DNA from: Winogradskyella psychrotolerans
GTDB lineage: Bacteria > Bacteroidota > Bacteroidia > Flavobacteriales > Flavobacteriaceae
Length of the DNA stretch: 64,000 bases
Assembly (NCBI RefSeq): GCF_018860545.1
Contig: NZ_JAHKPN010000035.1
Span: 1 to 64,000, forward strand
Direction: 5' to 3'
This document shows positions 6,584 through 15,144 of this stretch, one piece after another. The notes under the pieces are model-generated. The model was not told the origin of the DNA and searched no databases. It saw only the letters and a program-made list of their open reading frames with translations. Made by a program: the position numbers and the translations under genes. Position 1 is the stretch's first letter, and every line of letters starts with the position of its first letter.

Positions 6584-6963
6584 AAACAAGTTATATACTA
6601 ATCAGCATTATTCTTACTGTCGTGATGCTATTCTTTGTGTTCAATAGAATTTATCGTTACAACACCATAGATCACGGTTTAAGAAAAAAAATTATAAAAG
6701 GCGCCATTATACTTGATGTAAGGACAGATAGCGAATATAATAAAGGTCATATTGAAGGTTCTATAAATATGTCTTTAGGAACAATTAGAGAACGATATAT
6801 TGAATTAGATTCAACTAAAATCTATATTACATATTGCTCACACGGATTACGAAGTGTAAAAGTGAAAAATATTTTAAAAGATAAAGGCTTCAAAAAGGTT
6901 TTCAATGGTGGAGCTATGTCTGACTTACTGACTATAATTCAAAAAATTAGCTTAAAAGAATGA
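6580..6963 (+). CDS. Membrane-anchored single-domain rhodanese
   Basis: 127 residues. An N-terminal membrane helix (about 4-23) precedes a rhodanese domain (about 30-122): AIILDVRTDSEYNKGHIEGS is the CH2A-type start, and YCSHGLRS holds the catalytic Cys86 in a six-residue active loop, right for a sulfurtransferase. The domain would face the periplasm if the helix is a signal anchor. The ATG overlaps the previous stop (ATGA), and the next gene overlaps this stop in the same way, so it belongs to the tight operon 5815-7169. Substrate unknown; periplasmic sulfane-sulfur handling is plausible. Confidence 0.88.
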   Translation: MKTSYILISIILTVVMLFFVFNRIYRYNTIDHGLRKKIIKGAIILDVRTDSEYNKGHIEGSINMSLGTIRERYIELDSTKIYITYCSHGLRSVKVKNILKDKGFKKVFNGGAMSDLLTIIQKISLKE

Positions 6964-7169
6964 TATCTGTATTTAAAACCTCTGTAACTACAGAAAGTGA
7001 AATTCAACAGCTAAAGATATATATCAATAAGCTTTTCCCCTATTCAAAATGGAATTTTGACCTTGAAGATTGTGACAATATTTTCAGAATTGATATTAAA
7101 GAAACTAAAACTGAATTAATTATCTTCTTATTCAGAATATTTGATTTTCATTGCGAGGAGTTAAAATAA
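6960..7169 (+). CDS. Small protein, metal-binding-domain-like fold
   Basis: 69 residues. The first part, MISVFKTSVTTESEIQQLK, followed by KWNFDLEDCDNIFRID and a final IFDFHCEEL, has the beta-alpha-beta-beta-alpha-beta order and length of HMA-like (copper chaperone fold) proteins, but the CxxC metal motif is absent. The middle around 46-60 (KETKTELIIFLFRIFDF) is shorter than in related small Bacteroidota proteins, so the C-terminus may be altered. The ATGA overlap with the rhodanese gene shows it is the last gene of the operon. Function is unknown. Confidence 0.6.
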   Translation: MISVFKTSVTTESEIQQLKIYINKLFPYSKWNFDLEDCDNIFRIDIKETKTELIIFLFRIFDFHCEELK

Positions 7170-7175
7170 AGCCCA

Positions 7176-7312
7176 TAGGTAAAACCATATATAATTAATT
7201 TCTTGGCTCTTGCCTACTTACAAAAGTCTTCGCAGACTTTCCTAATCTGTAATTATTTGCTAAATTAAATCTTAAAAAACGAAGTAATCCTTACACAATC
7301 ACATTGTGTCAA
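7176..7312 (+). repeat. attC-like intergenic repeat, copy D (degenerate ends)
   Basis: About 137 nt and clearly related to copy A through its centre (GCCTACTTAC.AAAGTCTTCG, GTAATTATTTGCTAAATTAA). The tip hairpin AAAGTCT-TCGC-AGACTTT (7223-7240) is perfect although its bases differ from copy A's. The terminal AAC and GTT are not both preserved (AAAACCATATATAA left; TTACACAATCACATTG right), so this copy may be inactive. It marks the right border of the repeat-bearing region. Confidence 0.6.
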
Positions 7313-7390
7313 ATTAAAAAATTCCCCCTTACATAAGATAATTTAGATTAATGATTATCTCTTTGATTGTATCAAATGATACTACCAAAG

Positions 7391-7744
7391 ATGAAACCAC
7401 CTTACTAAATAACCTCTACTATTTTAAAATTAATATCCTCTATTTCAGAAAAAATAGGAGAAGTAAATACTAATTTATTAAACAGACCTTCACCTAAACT
7501 GAGAAACCAGAATAGAATTAAAACTATTCATTCTTCGTTAAAAATAGAAGGTAACACACTTACTGAAGAACAAGTTACAGCGCTTTTAGAGAATAAAAGA
7601 GTTAGTGGTCCTAAAAAAGATGTTCTCGTAGTTTTAAATGCAATCAAAATCTATGAGAATTTAGAAGCATACATTTTTGGGGAAGCCTACAATCTCAATT
7701 TTGGTCATTCCTCAAATCAAAACAAAAAAAAGACCATCAATTAA
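7391..7744 (+). pseudogene. Fic family protein, truncated with a nonsense codon
   Basis: ATG 7391 starts MKPPY, then TAA at 7406-7408, after which the same frame continues ITSTILKLISSISEKIGEVN and NRIKTIHSSLKIEGNTLTEE, the N-terminal part of Fic/DOC-type AMP-transferases. The IEGN segment is close to the family's regulatory region. The frame ends at 7742-7744 after a short unrelated tail, before the catalytic HPFxxGNGR loop. With a premature stop and no catalytic domain this is a dead remnant. Normal family members are over 300 residues. It lies between repeat copy D and the ndk terminator, at the edge of the accessory region. Confidence 0.8.
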
Positions 7745-7758
7745 GACAGTCTTTTTTT
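7724..7758. terminator. Bidirectional terminator, ndk side
   Basis: A7-AGAC and GTCT-T6 arms (7724-7734 and 7749-7758) enclose a 14-nt loop. T runs are present in both reading directions. It lies 22 nt past the ndk stop on the minus strand. Confidence 0.6.
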
Positions 7759-7779
7759 AAATATTATATCATGTTTTTA

Positions 7780-8199
7780 TTAAAACATATCTCTTCCAGC
7801 AAAATGAAAAGCACTTTCAATAGCTGCATTTTCATCACTATCACTTCCGTGAACTGCATTTTCTCCAATAGAAGCTGCATATAATTTACGGATAGTTCCT
7901 TCCGCTGCATCAGCAGGATTAGTCGCACCAATTAAGGTTCTAAAATCTTCAACTGCATTTTCTTTTTCTAAAACAGCTGCCACGATTGGTCCACGAGTCA
8001 TATATTCTACTAACTCTCCAAAAAATGGACGTTCATTGTGTATTGCGTAAAACTCCTTAGCGTCTGCTGAAGTCATTTGTGTTAATTTCATTGCTACGAT
8101 TCTAAATCCTGAAGCTGAAATTTTTTCTAATATTGCGCCAATGTGTCCTTTTTCAACAGCATCAGGCTTTAACATTGTAAATGTTCTGTTAGTTGCCAT
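7780..8199 (-). CDS. ndk: Nucleoside diphosphate kinase
   Basis: 139 residues, full length for the family. It transfers the gamma-phosphate from NTPs to NDPs through a phosphohistidine. The family start [13 protein letters not shown] is present, the active His is H117 in NAVHGSDS, and the nucleotide-binding RPFF and [12 protein letters not shown] segments are intact. It acts in the cytosol in nucleotide homeostasis. It is a single gene with its own promoter (8221-8250) and terminator (7724-7758). It is the first clearly core gene to the right of the accessory region. Confidence 0.98.
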   Translation of the reverse strand: MATNRTFTMLKPDAVEKGHIGAILEKISASGFRIVAMKLTQMTSADAKEFYAIHNERPFFGELVEYMTRGPIVAAVLEKENAVEDFRTLIGATNPADAAEGTIRKLYAASIGENAVHGSDSDENAAIESAFHFAGRDMF

Positions 8200-8220
8200 G
8201 TATTTTTTTTAAATGAGGTG

Positions 8221-8250
8221 CAAAAGTAATATATTTCTTTAATTAATCAA
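8221..8250 (-). promoter_or_regulatory. ndk promoter
   Basis: On the minus strand TTG (8250-8248), 19 nt, then TACTTTTG (8228-8221), a good match to the Bacteroidota consensus. The expected start is near 8215, about 16 nt before the ATG at 8199. Confidence 0.6.
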
Positions 8251-8587
8251 GTGCCGTTTTTATTAAATATATGTTACCAAATAAGCGCACAAATAACTGA
8301 TTCTAAATAAAAATATAAAGAGCTACCACAACATCATATTATTAATAAGATTGGAAAACCTTCAATTATTTAAATGAATTAACGCGACGCTTTTCTCGCT
8401 ACAACCATATTATCTAAGGTTGTAGTCTCTAATGTCAACTCGAGTGGCATTGCATTTTCTGCAATGTTATAGCTAGAACCGGTAATTATCATAACAATAG
8501 AGTTCCACGTGAATCGCAGGGACAAGAATTATAATTTCATATTAAAAGCAGTCTACAAAATATCTAAAAAACGTATCTTCGCCATAT
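8251..8587. other. Intergenic region between ndk and nrnA
   Basis: No convincing gene. A minus-strand frame 8379-8528 reads 49 codons without stop (ending TTLDNMVVARKASR) but has no start beyond an internal ATG and no family is recognised; it may be a relic. A hairpin CTACAACC / GGTTGTAG lies at 8400-8425 or so. Close to nrnA, TATCTTCG at 8574-8581 resembles a -7 box. The rest shows nothing recognisable. Confidence 0.5.
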
Positions 8588-9607
8588 ATGATCAAAGCAC
8601 AAATTCCGCAATTAAAAGCACTCTTAAGTTTACCTAAGAACATCGTTATTGTTCCACATAGAAATCCAGATGGCGATGCTATGGGGTCAACCTTAGCCTT
8701 GTATCACTATCTAAAACTTTATAATCATAATGCCGTGGTTATTGCACCTAATGATTATCCCGATTTTTTAAAGTGGTTACCCGGAGACGACACCGTTTTA
8801 AAATTTGAAACAGCACCAGACGAAAGTTCTACACTTATAAATAATGCTGATCTTATTTTTACGTTAGATTTTAATGCCTTTCATCGCGCAGGACATCAAA
8901 TGGCTGAAGTTTTAGAACCTTCCAAAGCCATTAAAGTGATGATAGACCATCATCAGCAACCCGATGATTATGCCGAATACATGTATTCTGATGTTAGCAT
9001 GTCCTCTACTTGTGAAATGGTTTATAATGTCATTGAAATGCTTGGCGATGATGATAAAATTAATGCGACCATAGCAACCTGTTTGTATGTTGGTATAATG
9101 ACAGACACAGGCTCTTTCCGCTTTCCGGCCACCACGAGTAGAACACATCAGGTTATTGGAAATTTAATTGAAAAAGGAGCTGAAAATTCTCAAATTCATA
9201 ATAATATATATGATACTAATAGCTATAGTCGCTTACAATTATTAGGAAGAGCCATGCAGAATTTAAAGGTTATTCCGGATTTAAGAACGGCTTATATTAC
9301 ACTATCTCAGGCTGAATTGGATGAATTCAATTTCAAAAAAGGAGATACAGAAGGCTTTGTTAATTATGCATTATCCTTAAAAGATATTATTTTTGCTGCT
9401 ATTTTTATTGAGAGTCAGCAAGATCAAATTATAAAGATATCATTGCGTAGTAAAGGTGAGTTTTCGGTTAATGAATTTTCGAGAGCATATTTTAACGGAG
9501 GAGGTCATACCAATGCCGCTGGAGGACGAAGTGAAGATGATATGCAAACCACAATAAATAAATTTATTAGTATATTACCGCAATATAAAAACGATTTAAC
9601 CCAATGA
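8588..9607 (+). CDS. nrnA: DHH/DHHA1 phosphoesterase, NrnA-type oligoribonuclease / pAp phosphatase
   Basis: 339 residues. The DHH domain shows VPHRNPDGDAMGSTLAL (about 22-38) with the Asp metal ligands, LIFTLDFN and VMIDHHQQPDD, and TDTGSFRFPATTSRT; the DHHA1 domain ends with GGGHTNAAGGRS (about 309-320), the substrate-binding glycine motif. NrnA enzymes degrade 2-5 nt RNA and convert 3'-phosphoadenosine 5'-phosphate to AMP, replacing Orn in bacteria that lack it. All key residues are present. It stands upstream of gldI in the same direction, with a 118-nt gap. Confidence 0.93.
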   Translation: MIKAQIPQLKALLSLPKNIVIVPHRNPDGDAMGSTLALYHYLKLYNHNAVVIAPNDYPDFLKWLPGDDTVLKFETAPDESSTLINNADLIFTLDFNAFHRAGHQMAEVLEPSKAIKVMIDHHQQPDDYAEYMYSDVSMSSTCEMVYNVIEMLGDDDKINATIATCLYVGIMTDTGSFRFPATTSRTHQVIGNLIEKGAENSQIHNNIYDTNSYSRLQLLGRAMQNLKVIPDLRTAYITLSQAELDEFNFKKGDTEGFVNYALSLKDIIFAAIFIESQQDQIIKISLRSKGEFSVNEFSRAYFNGGGHTNAAGGRSEDDMQTTINKFISILPQYKNDLTQ

Positions 9608-9725
9608 AACCCCTAAATTGGTATCGCATAACTATTATATTATGAAACGAGCACGTTCGTTATATAATCACTAAAAACGATGATTACTAATGAATAGCAT
9701 GTGACTGTTAAAAAACAATAAACAT

Positions 9726-10259
9726 ATGAAAAACCTACTCATACTTACCTTTATATTACTACTGTGTTTCAGTTGTAAACCGCCAGAAGCACGCTTACCA
9801 GAATCGGTACAATCGGGTTCATTCTTAAAAGCTTCTGCAGAACGGAATAAAAAGTTAAATGAATTAGAGCACCAGCAAATTCAAGATATTATAGAGAGTA
9901 ATCCTGATAAAGAGTATATCGCTTCAGAAAGTGGATTTTGGTATTATTACCAAACCAAAATTGAAAGCGACACCATACAACCACAATTTGGTGATGTGAT
10001 ACATTTTACGTTTGATGTTTCAAATATTGAAGGTGATGAAATTTATGCAGAAACAAATAAAACCTACATCATGGACAAAGAAGAATTGTTCACCGGTTTA
10101 CGTGAAGGTTTAAAACTTTTAAAACCAACTGAAACAGCAACATTCATCTTTCCATCTCAAAAAGCCTATGGATATTATGGAGATGAAGGTAAAGTAGGAA
10201 CTAATGTTCCGTTAATTTGTGAAGTAACTTTAAACACTATAACTAAGAAAAATGATTAA
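9726..10259 (+). CDS. gldI: Gliding-associated FKBP-type peptidyl-prolyl isomerase lipoprotein GldI
   Basis: 177 residues. A lipoprotein signal peptide ends in FSC with Cys17 as lipidation site. The Glu/Lys-rich region (about 35-60, [20 protein letters not shown]) leads into an FKBP domain (about 75-172) with [24 protein letters not shown] and a family-like [18 protein letters not shown] loop. GldI is a periplasmic folding factor needed for the gliding/type IX secretion apparatus in Flavobacteriia. It overlaps the next PPIase gene by 8 nt, so the two folding factors are co-translated. T9SS cargo genes occur elsewhere in the window. Confidence 0.9.
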   Translation: MKNLLILTFILLLCFSCKPPEARLPESVQSGSFLKASAERNKKLNELEHQQIQDIIESNPDKEYIASESGFWYYYQTKIESDTIQPQFGDVIHFTFDVSNIEGDEIYAETNKTYIMDKEELFTGLREGLKLLKPTETATFIFPSQKAYGYYGDEGKVGTNVPLICEVTLNTITKKND

Positions 10260-11469
10260 ACAAGCACTTACAGCAGTCGTTGCGCTATTAGTATTAACAA
10301 ATACGTCTTGCCAAGAAAATTATCCTGATTTAGAAGATGGTATTTATGCCGAATTTATAACCTCAAAAGATACGATGGTTGCTCAACTCTTTTTTGAGAA
10401 AGCACCAGTAACGGTAGCTAATTTTGTGGCTTTAGCCGAAGGAAACCATCCTTTAGTTAAAGAAGAGTATAAAGGAAAACGGTATTATGATGGTTTAACA
10501 TTTCACCGTGTAATGAACAACTTTATGATTCAAGGAGGTGACCCAACAGCAACAGGAACGGGTGATCCTGGATATAAATTTGAAGATGAATTAGTTCCAG
10601 AATATAAACATGATAAGCCTGGTATGTTATCTATGGCTAATGGAGGAGTAAACTCTAATGGTAGTCAATTTTTTATAACAGAAAAAGTAACTCCATGGTT
10701 AGACGGTTATGATGAAAATGGTAATCTAAGAGATTGTTCTAACCCTAGAGTGGCCTGCCATGCTGTTTTTGGAGAATTGGTAAAAGGGTTTAATGTACTA
10801 GATACTATATCTAATGTAAAAGTAGCACCAGGATCTAACAAGCCTTTAGAAGATGTAGTCATTACCAAATTAAATATTATACGCAAAGGATCCGTAGCGA
10901 AGAAATTTGATGCTCCTAAAGTGTTTACAGAAGAACTTCCAAAAATTAAGGAAAGAGTTGCTGCTGCAAAACTTGAAGCTGCTGCAAAAGCAGAAGAAGC
11001 GAAAAAAGAAGCGAAAGCAAAAGCTGATGTTGCTAAAACTGAATTCTTAAAAAAGAACGAAGAATTAACAGGACGAAAAATTGAATCACCAACAGGTATG
11101 GCCATGATTTTTACACACGAAAGTAATGGTGAAAAGCCAAATGCTTCGCAACGTGTAAATATTGATTGTGCTGGATATTTAGAAAATGGTGATCTTTTTT
11201 GGACAACCTTAAAGGATGTTGCTGAGAAAAATGGTAAATATGACGAAAGACAAGATAAAGCTGGTCGTTATGCTCCTTTTGATATGCCATATAATGAAAC
11301 CGCCACTTTAATTGCTGGTTTTAGAGAAGCCATGTTAAACATGAAAATTGGGGACAAAGCTAGAGTATTCATACCTTATTATTTAGGCTATGGAGAACGT
11401 GGAAACCCACCAGTAATTCCTGCAAATGCCAACCTTGTGTTTGATATTGAACTAGTAAGTATTAAGTAA
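10252..11469 (+). CDS. Cyclophilin-FKBP fusion peptidyl-prolyl isomerase lipoprotein
   Basis: 405 residues in three parts: a lipoprotein signal peptide (Cys20 in NTSCQEN), a cyclophilin domain (about 30-215: [43 protein letters not shown]), an Ala/Lys/Glu-rich helical linker (about 230-280, likely coiled), and a C-terminal FKBP domain (about 290-405: [50 protein letters not shown]). Two unrelated prolyl-isomerase folds on one chain give two active sites. It is anchored in the periplasm like GldI, whose gene it overlaps. A strong palindromic terminator follows at 11491. Such fusions are known from Flavobacteriia but uncommon elsewhere. Confidence 0.92.
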   Translation: MIKQALTAVVALLVLTNTSCQENYPDLEDGIYAEFITSKDTMVAQLFFEKAPVTVANFVALAEGNHPLVKEEYKGKRYYDGLTFHRVMNNFMIQGGDPTATGTGDPGYKFEDELVPEYKHDKPGMLSMANGGVNSNGSQFFITEKVTPWLDGYDENGNLRDCSNPRVACHAVFGELVKGFNVLDTISNVKVAPGSNKPLEDVVITKLNIIRKGSVAKKFDAPKVFTEELPKIKERVAAAKLEAAAKAEEAKKEAKAKADVAKTEFLKKNEELTGRKIESPTGMAMIFTHESNGEKPNASQRVNIDCAGYLENGDLFWTTLKDVAEKNGKYDERQDKAGRYAPFDMPYNETATLIAGFREAMLNMKIGDKARVFIPYYLGYGERGNPPVIPANANLVFDIELVSIK

Positions 11470-11490
11470 TACTATAATCACCATATACAG

Positions 11491-11534
11491 AAAAGCAGCT
11501 ATTCAATAATATTATTGAATAGCTGCTTTTTTTT
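11491..11534. terminator. Perfect 40-nt palindromic terminator
   Basis: AAAAGCAGCTATTCAATAAT (11491-11510) and its exact complement (11511-11530) give 20-bp arms with no loop bases, followed by a T tract to 11534. It ends the gldI-PPIase transcript on the plus strand and, through the TTTT on the other side, the pepD transcript on the minus strand. Confidence 0.85.
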
Positions 11535-11545
11535 ATAACAACTTA

Positions 11546-11583
11546 GACTTGTCAGGTTTTAATACTTAACAAGTCTTTTTTTT
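11546..11583 (+). terminator. Second terminator after the PPIase gene
   Basis: GACTTGT (11546-11552) and ACAAGTC (11569-11575) enclose 16 nt and are followed by a T8 run on the plus strand. It stands between the palindrome and the pepD stop codon. Confidence 0.5.
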
Positions 11584-11586
11584 AAA

Positions 11587-13050
11587 TTAAGCTTTTGGGA
11601 TATTTTTTAATATCTCAAGAACAAATTCCCAATACTTCTGTGCAGAAGAAATCTGAGCACGTTCGTCAGGAGAGTGTGCGCCCTTAATATTAGGGCCAAA
11701 ACTAATCATATCCATGTCTGGATAATTAGTACCTAGAATCCCACATTCTAAACCTGCATGGCAAGCGGCAACATGAGGTTTTTCACCATTATTTAAGCGT
11801 TCGTATATAGGCACCATAACTTTTAAAATGTCAGAATCCATATTTGGTGCCCATCCTGGATAATCACCAGAGAGTTCCACTTCACAACCTGTTAATTCAA
11901 AAGTAGCACGCAAGGTATTCGCTAAATCTAATTTAGTACTTTCTACAGAACTACGCGTTAGACAACCTATTTTTATGTGGCCATCTTTTACAATGACTCT
12001 AGCAATATTATTTGATGTTTCTACTAAACCTTCAATATCTGGACTCATTCTGTAAACACCATTGTGTGCCGCATACAAGGCTCTCGTTAAACCTTCTTGC
12101 ACACCTAAGTCCATAATTTTCTCTGGGGTCTCTGTTTTAGAAACGACAATTTCTAAATCTGGTTCCATCGTTTTAAATTCAAACTTAAGCAGTTCTGCAT
12201 TTTCCACCATTTCAGCTTCAAAAGCAGCTTCATGTACAGCATCAATAGCAACAATAGCATTACTTTCCCTAGGAATAGCATTTCTTAAACTTCCTCCATC
12301 AATTTCAGAAATACGAAGTCCAAAGTTCTCAAAACCATCAAATAATAAACGGTTCATTAACTTATTGGCATTTCCTAAACCTTCATGAATTTGCATGCCT
12401 GAGTGCCCTCCTTGTAAGCCTTTTACAGTAATGGTATAACCTATTTTAAATTCAGGAGTTTCTTCTTCTTTATAATCTCGTGTAGCCGTCACATCGACTC
12501 CACCTGCACAACCAACCCCAATTTCATCATCTTCTTCCGTGTCTAAATTCAAAAGAATCTCACCATGAAGCAAGCCTCCTTTTAAACCTTTAGCACCTGT
12601 CATGCCAGTTTCTTCATCAATTGTAAACAAAGCTTCTAACGTAGGATGCGCAATCGTATCACTCTCTAAAATAGCCATGATGGTAGCAACACCTAAACCA
12701 TTATCAGCTCCAAGGGTGGTGCCTTTCGCTTTTACCCAATCTCCTTCAATATGCATGTCGATACCCTGTTCGTCAAAATTAAAAACGGTATCATTATTTT
12801 TTTGGTGCACCATGTCTAAATGCGATTGCATTACAATGGCCTTACGATCCTCCATCCCTTTAGATGCTGGCTTGCGAATAATAACATTACCAACCTCATC
12901 TTCTATCGTTTCTAAACCTAAATTATTACCGAAATCCTTCATAAATTGAATTACACGTTCTTCCTTTTTAGAAGGTCGTGGCACAGCATTTAAATCTGCA
13001 AATTTATTCCATAGTTGTTTTGGCTCTAAGGCTCTTATTTCTGAACTCAT
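11587..13050 (-). CDS. pepD: Aminoacyl-histidine dipeptidase (cytosolic non-specific dipeptidase)
   Basis: 487 residues from ATG 13050 (MSSEIRALEPKQLWNKFADL). An M20 family dizinc peptidase: AIVMQSHLDMVHQK holds the first zinc His, TTLGADNGLGVATIM the bridging Asp, and LFTIDEETGMTGAKGL the catalytic Glu and a zinc ligand; HAGLECGILGTNYPDMDMISFGP and GAHSPDER carry the C-terminal zinc ligands. It hydrolyses Xaa-His and other dipeptides. An in-frame ATG at 13095 would put the -7 box at 13071-13078 inside the gene, so 13050 is the better start. Single gene, convergent with the PPIase gene. Confidence 0.95.
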   Translation of the reverse strand: MSSEIRALEPKQLWNKFADLNAVPRPSKKEERVIQFMKDFGNNLGLETIEDEVGNVIIRKPASKGMEDRKAIVMQSHLDMVHQKNNDTVFNFDEQGIDMHIEGDWVKAKGTTLGADNGLGVATIMAILESDTIAHPTLEALFTIDEETGMTGAKGLKGGLLHGEILLNLDTEEDDEIGVGCAGGVDVTATRDYKEEETPEFKIGYTITVKGLQGGHSGMQIHEGLGNANKLMNRLLFDGFENFGLRISEIDGGSLRNAIPRESNAIVAIDAVHEAAFEAEMVENAELLKFEFKTMEPDLEIVVSKTETPEKIMDLGVQEGLTRALYAAHNGVYRMSPDIEGLVETSNNIARVIVKDGHIKIGCLTRSSVESTKLDLANTLRATFELTGCEVELSGDYPGWAPNMDSDILKVMVPIYERLNNGEKPHVAACHAGLECGILGTNYPDMDMISFGPNIKGAHSPDERAQISSAQKYWEFVLEILKNIPKA

Positions 13051-13070
13051 AAATCTTGTTTTTAGATGTG

Positions 13071-13078
13071 CAAAGGTA
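13071..13078 (-). promoter_or_regulatory. -7 box of the pepD promoter
   Basis: TACCTTTG on the minus strand fits TAnnTTTG. It predicts a start near 13065, about 15 nt before the ATG at 13050, and argues against the longer reading frame. A TTG further upstream is present, but at 14 nt spacing, so the -33 part is uncertain. Confidence 0.5.
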
Positions 13079-13267
13079 CAAAATACGATAATCAATATGA
13101 TGACATTATAAACTTGTTTCAGAATTGAAAACAGACCTATAAAGAATTTAATTTATTACAAATATGCGACTGATTTTCTGTCCTATTTTTCTCTTTTTAT
13201 ACAATAAATTCACAGATTCATTATGTATCTTTACAAGCCATAATTAGTAGCAAAAACACCAAACCAA

Positions 13268-14890
13268 ATGGAAACATTAAACGCAAAAGAAAACCGAAAA
13301 AATTACCTTAAAACACTCACAGGGTTGCACGTCTTAGTTATCGCTCTTGTGTTCGTCAGTTGCACATCTAAATCCGAAAAAAGTGCTTACGATAGTTACG
13401 TTTCAGAGGTATATCAAACATCACAAGCTGGTGATAACCTTAAATTATTGTCTAATGACAACGTTACAACCACGTCTGCTGATATAAAGAAGGTCACCTT
13501 AGAATTATTTCCAGACGATGTATTTCAAAAGTACTATGGTTTTGGTGCTTCTTTTACTGAATCTTCAGCATGGAATTTAGCAACGATTCCTGTTGCAGCT
13601 AGAAAGGACGTTTTAACGAAACTTTTTAGTCCAACGGAAGGTGCTGGTTTCACACTTACAAGAACCCATATAAATAGTAGTGATTACTCAAATACACATT
13701 ACACCTATATTGAAGAAGGAGACGAAGACCTTTCTACGTTCAGCATTCATGAAGATATGAAAGGATTTTCGGGAGACGAAAATGATCAGGTTCGTGATAT
13801 TGAATTAGTCGAGCCTAGTTATGATCTTATTCCTATGATTTTAGAAGCATCTAGTATTCCTGGTGCTGACTTTAAAATTATCGCTTCACCTTGGAGTCCA
13901 CCATCTTGGATGAAATCTGGAGAAACATCTACAATGACAAACGGTAGTTTACTTCCAGAATATTATGGCCTTTGGGCAGAATACATGTCCAAATATGTTA
14001 CAGCATATAAAGAACAAGGTATTGAGCTTTGGGGAATGACACCTCAAAACGAACCCTTACACGCTCATGATGCACAATGGGACAGTAACGGCTTTACACC
14101 TGAACAAGGTCGCGATTTTTTAAGAGATCATTTAGGGCCACAACTTGTTAAAGATGGCCATCTTAATCTTGATGATTTAGAATCTGGTTTACGTATTCTA
14201 ATTTATGACCACAATAAATCTACAATGAATGACTATGTATCCAAAACGTATGAAGACCCAGAAGCGTCTAAATATGCTTGGGGAACTGGTTTTCACTGGT
14301 ACACAAATTCGGAGTTAAAAAAGAACAATTGGTATGCTAAAGAATTAGGGGAGTTACAAAAAAATTGGCCAAACAAAGCGATGATTCATACCGAGTCTAG
14401 TATCGATATTGATGCGAATGATCCTATTGGTCAGTATTGGAGAGCAAGTACCGATTACGCAGGTACGTTTGTTCCTTTTGAAACGTATGCTAACGATATC
14501 ATTACCGATCTAAATCATGGAACACAAGGTTACGTTGAGTGGTGTAGTATTTTGAGTCATAAAGGGCAACCCAATCCTTACGATAATTTTAATAGTGCAC
14601 CGGTACTTATCAATCCAATTACTGACGAAGTAATTTACACACCGCTTTATTATTTATTAAGCCATTTTAGCAAATTTATCCGTCCGGATGCCCACCGCAT
14701 TGCATTAAAAGGAGATAACGTTGACGGCCTAATTTATACTGCTGCTAAAAACCCTGATGGCTCAATGGCAGTTGTGGTGTACAACAATAATGAAGAAGCA
14801 CATGAAGTAACAATTAAATTAGACACTAAAACTTATACCGCTCAGATTGCCCCTAGAGCGATGCAAACCATTCATTTAAAAAGCAAGTAA
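13268..14890 (+). CDS. Glycoside hydrolase family 30 lipoprotein (glucosylceramidase-like)
   Basis: 540 residues. A long lipoprotein signal peptide ends VFVSC (Cys32). The GH30 (alpha/beta)8 barrel begins QKYYGFGASFTESSAWN; FKIIASPWSPPSWMKSG follows; the acid/base Glu262 is in MTPQNEP and the nucleophile Glu376 in IHTESS, both expected for this retaining family. A beta-sandwich end with VVVYNNNEEAHEVTIKL closes the protein. It is expected on the cell surface or in the periplasm, acting on beta-1,6- or beta-1,3-glucosyl or glucosylceramide-like substrates. No SusC/SusD pair is nearby, so this is not a typical polysaccharide utilisation locus. Confidence 0.92.
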   Translation: METLNAKENRKNYLKTLTGLHVLVIALVFVSCTSKSEKSAYDSYVSEVYQTSQAGDNLKLLSNDNVTTTSADIKKVTLELFPDDVFQKYYGFGASFTESSAWNLATIPVAARKDVLTKLFSPTEGAGFTLTRTHINSSDYSNTHYTYIEEGDEDLSTFSIHEDMKGFSGDENDQVRDIELVEPSYDLIPMILEASSIPGADFKIIASPWSPPSWMKSGETSTMTNGSLLPEYYGLWAEYMSKYVTAYKEQGIELWGMTPQNEPLHAHDAQWDSNGFTPEQGRDFLRDHLGPQLVKDGHLNLDDLESGLRILIYDHNKSTMNDYVSKTYEDPEASKYAWGTGFHWYTNSELKKNNWYAKELGELQKNWPNKAMIHTESSIDIDANDPIGQYWRASTDYAGTFVPFETYANDIITDLNHGTQGYVEWCSILSHKGQPNPYDNFNSAPVLINPITDEVIYTPLYYLLSHFSKFIRPDAHRIALKGDNVDGLIYTAAKNPDGSMAVVVYNNNEEAHEVTIKLDTKTYTAQIAPRAMQTIHLKSK

Positions 14891-14940
14891 GAACTAATTA
14901 GGTTCACTTACCTCATTAACGTTTCTCTAAAAATTTAATG

Positions 14941-14973
14941 TGTTCATTTTCGTTATCAACACGAAAATGAACA
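14941..14973 (+). terminator. Stem-loop after the GH30 gene
   Basis: TGTTCATTTTCGT (14941-14953) and ACGAAAATGAACA (14961-14973) form a perfect 13-bp stem with a 7-nt loop. The following TATTTTA is only weakly T-rich, so it may be a terminator or a transcript-end protecting hairpin. Confidence 0.55.
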
Positions 14974-15144
14974 TATTTTAAAAGCGCATCTGTCAATTTA
15001 ACACTCGCAAACGACTTCTTTTCTGCAAGACAAAATTAAGAAGTCTTACCAAAACATTCAGACTCAAAAGCTCAGTAATAACTTCGCAGTATTTTTGATT
15101 GAAAAATAAAAAACGCAATCCAAACTTTTCCCTATTTTTGAGTC

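Noticed and set aside
1089..7312. Whole region as a prophage or conjugative element
   Set aside because: No phage, relaxase, type IV secretion or tyrosine integrase gene is present in the window.
8379..8528. Minus-strand frame of 49 codons between ndk and nrnA
   Set aside because: No start in a sensible position, no recognisable family, and length is within chance; mentioned only in the gap entry.
13051..13095. Longer pepD N-terminus starting at ATG 13095
   Set aside because: It would bury the -7 box TACCTTTG, and the added residues (MIIVFCTFAHLKTRF) are not like the family start.
14941..14973. Hairpin after the GH30 gene as an attC-like copy
   Set aside because: It is a simple stem-loop without the AAC/GTT ends or the two-box layout.
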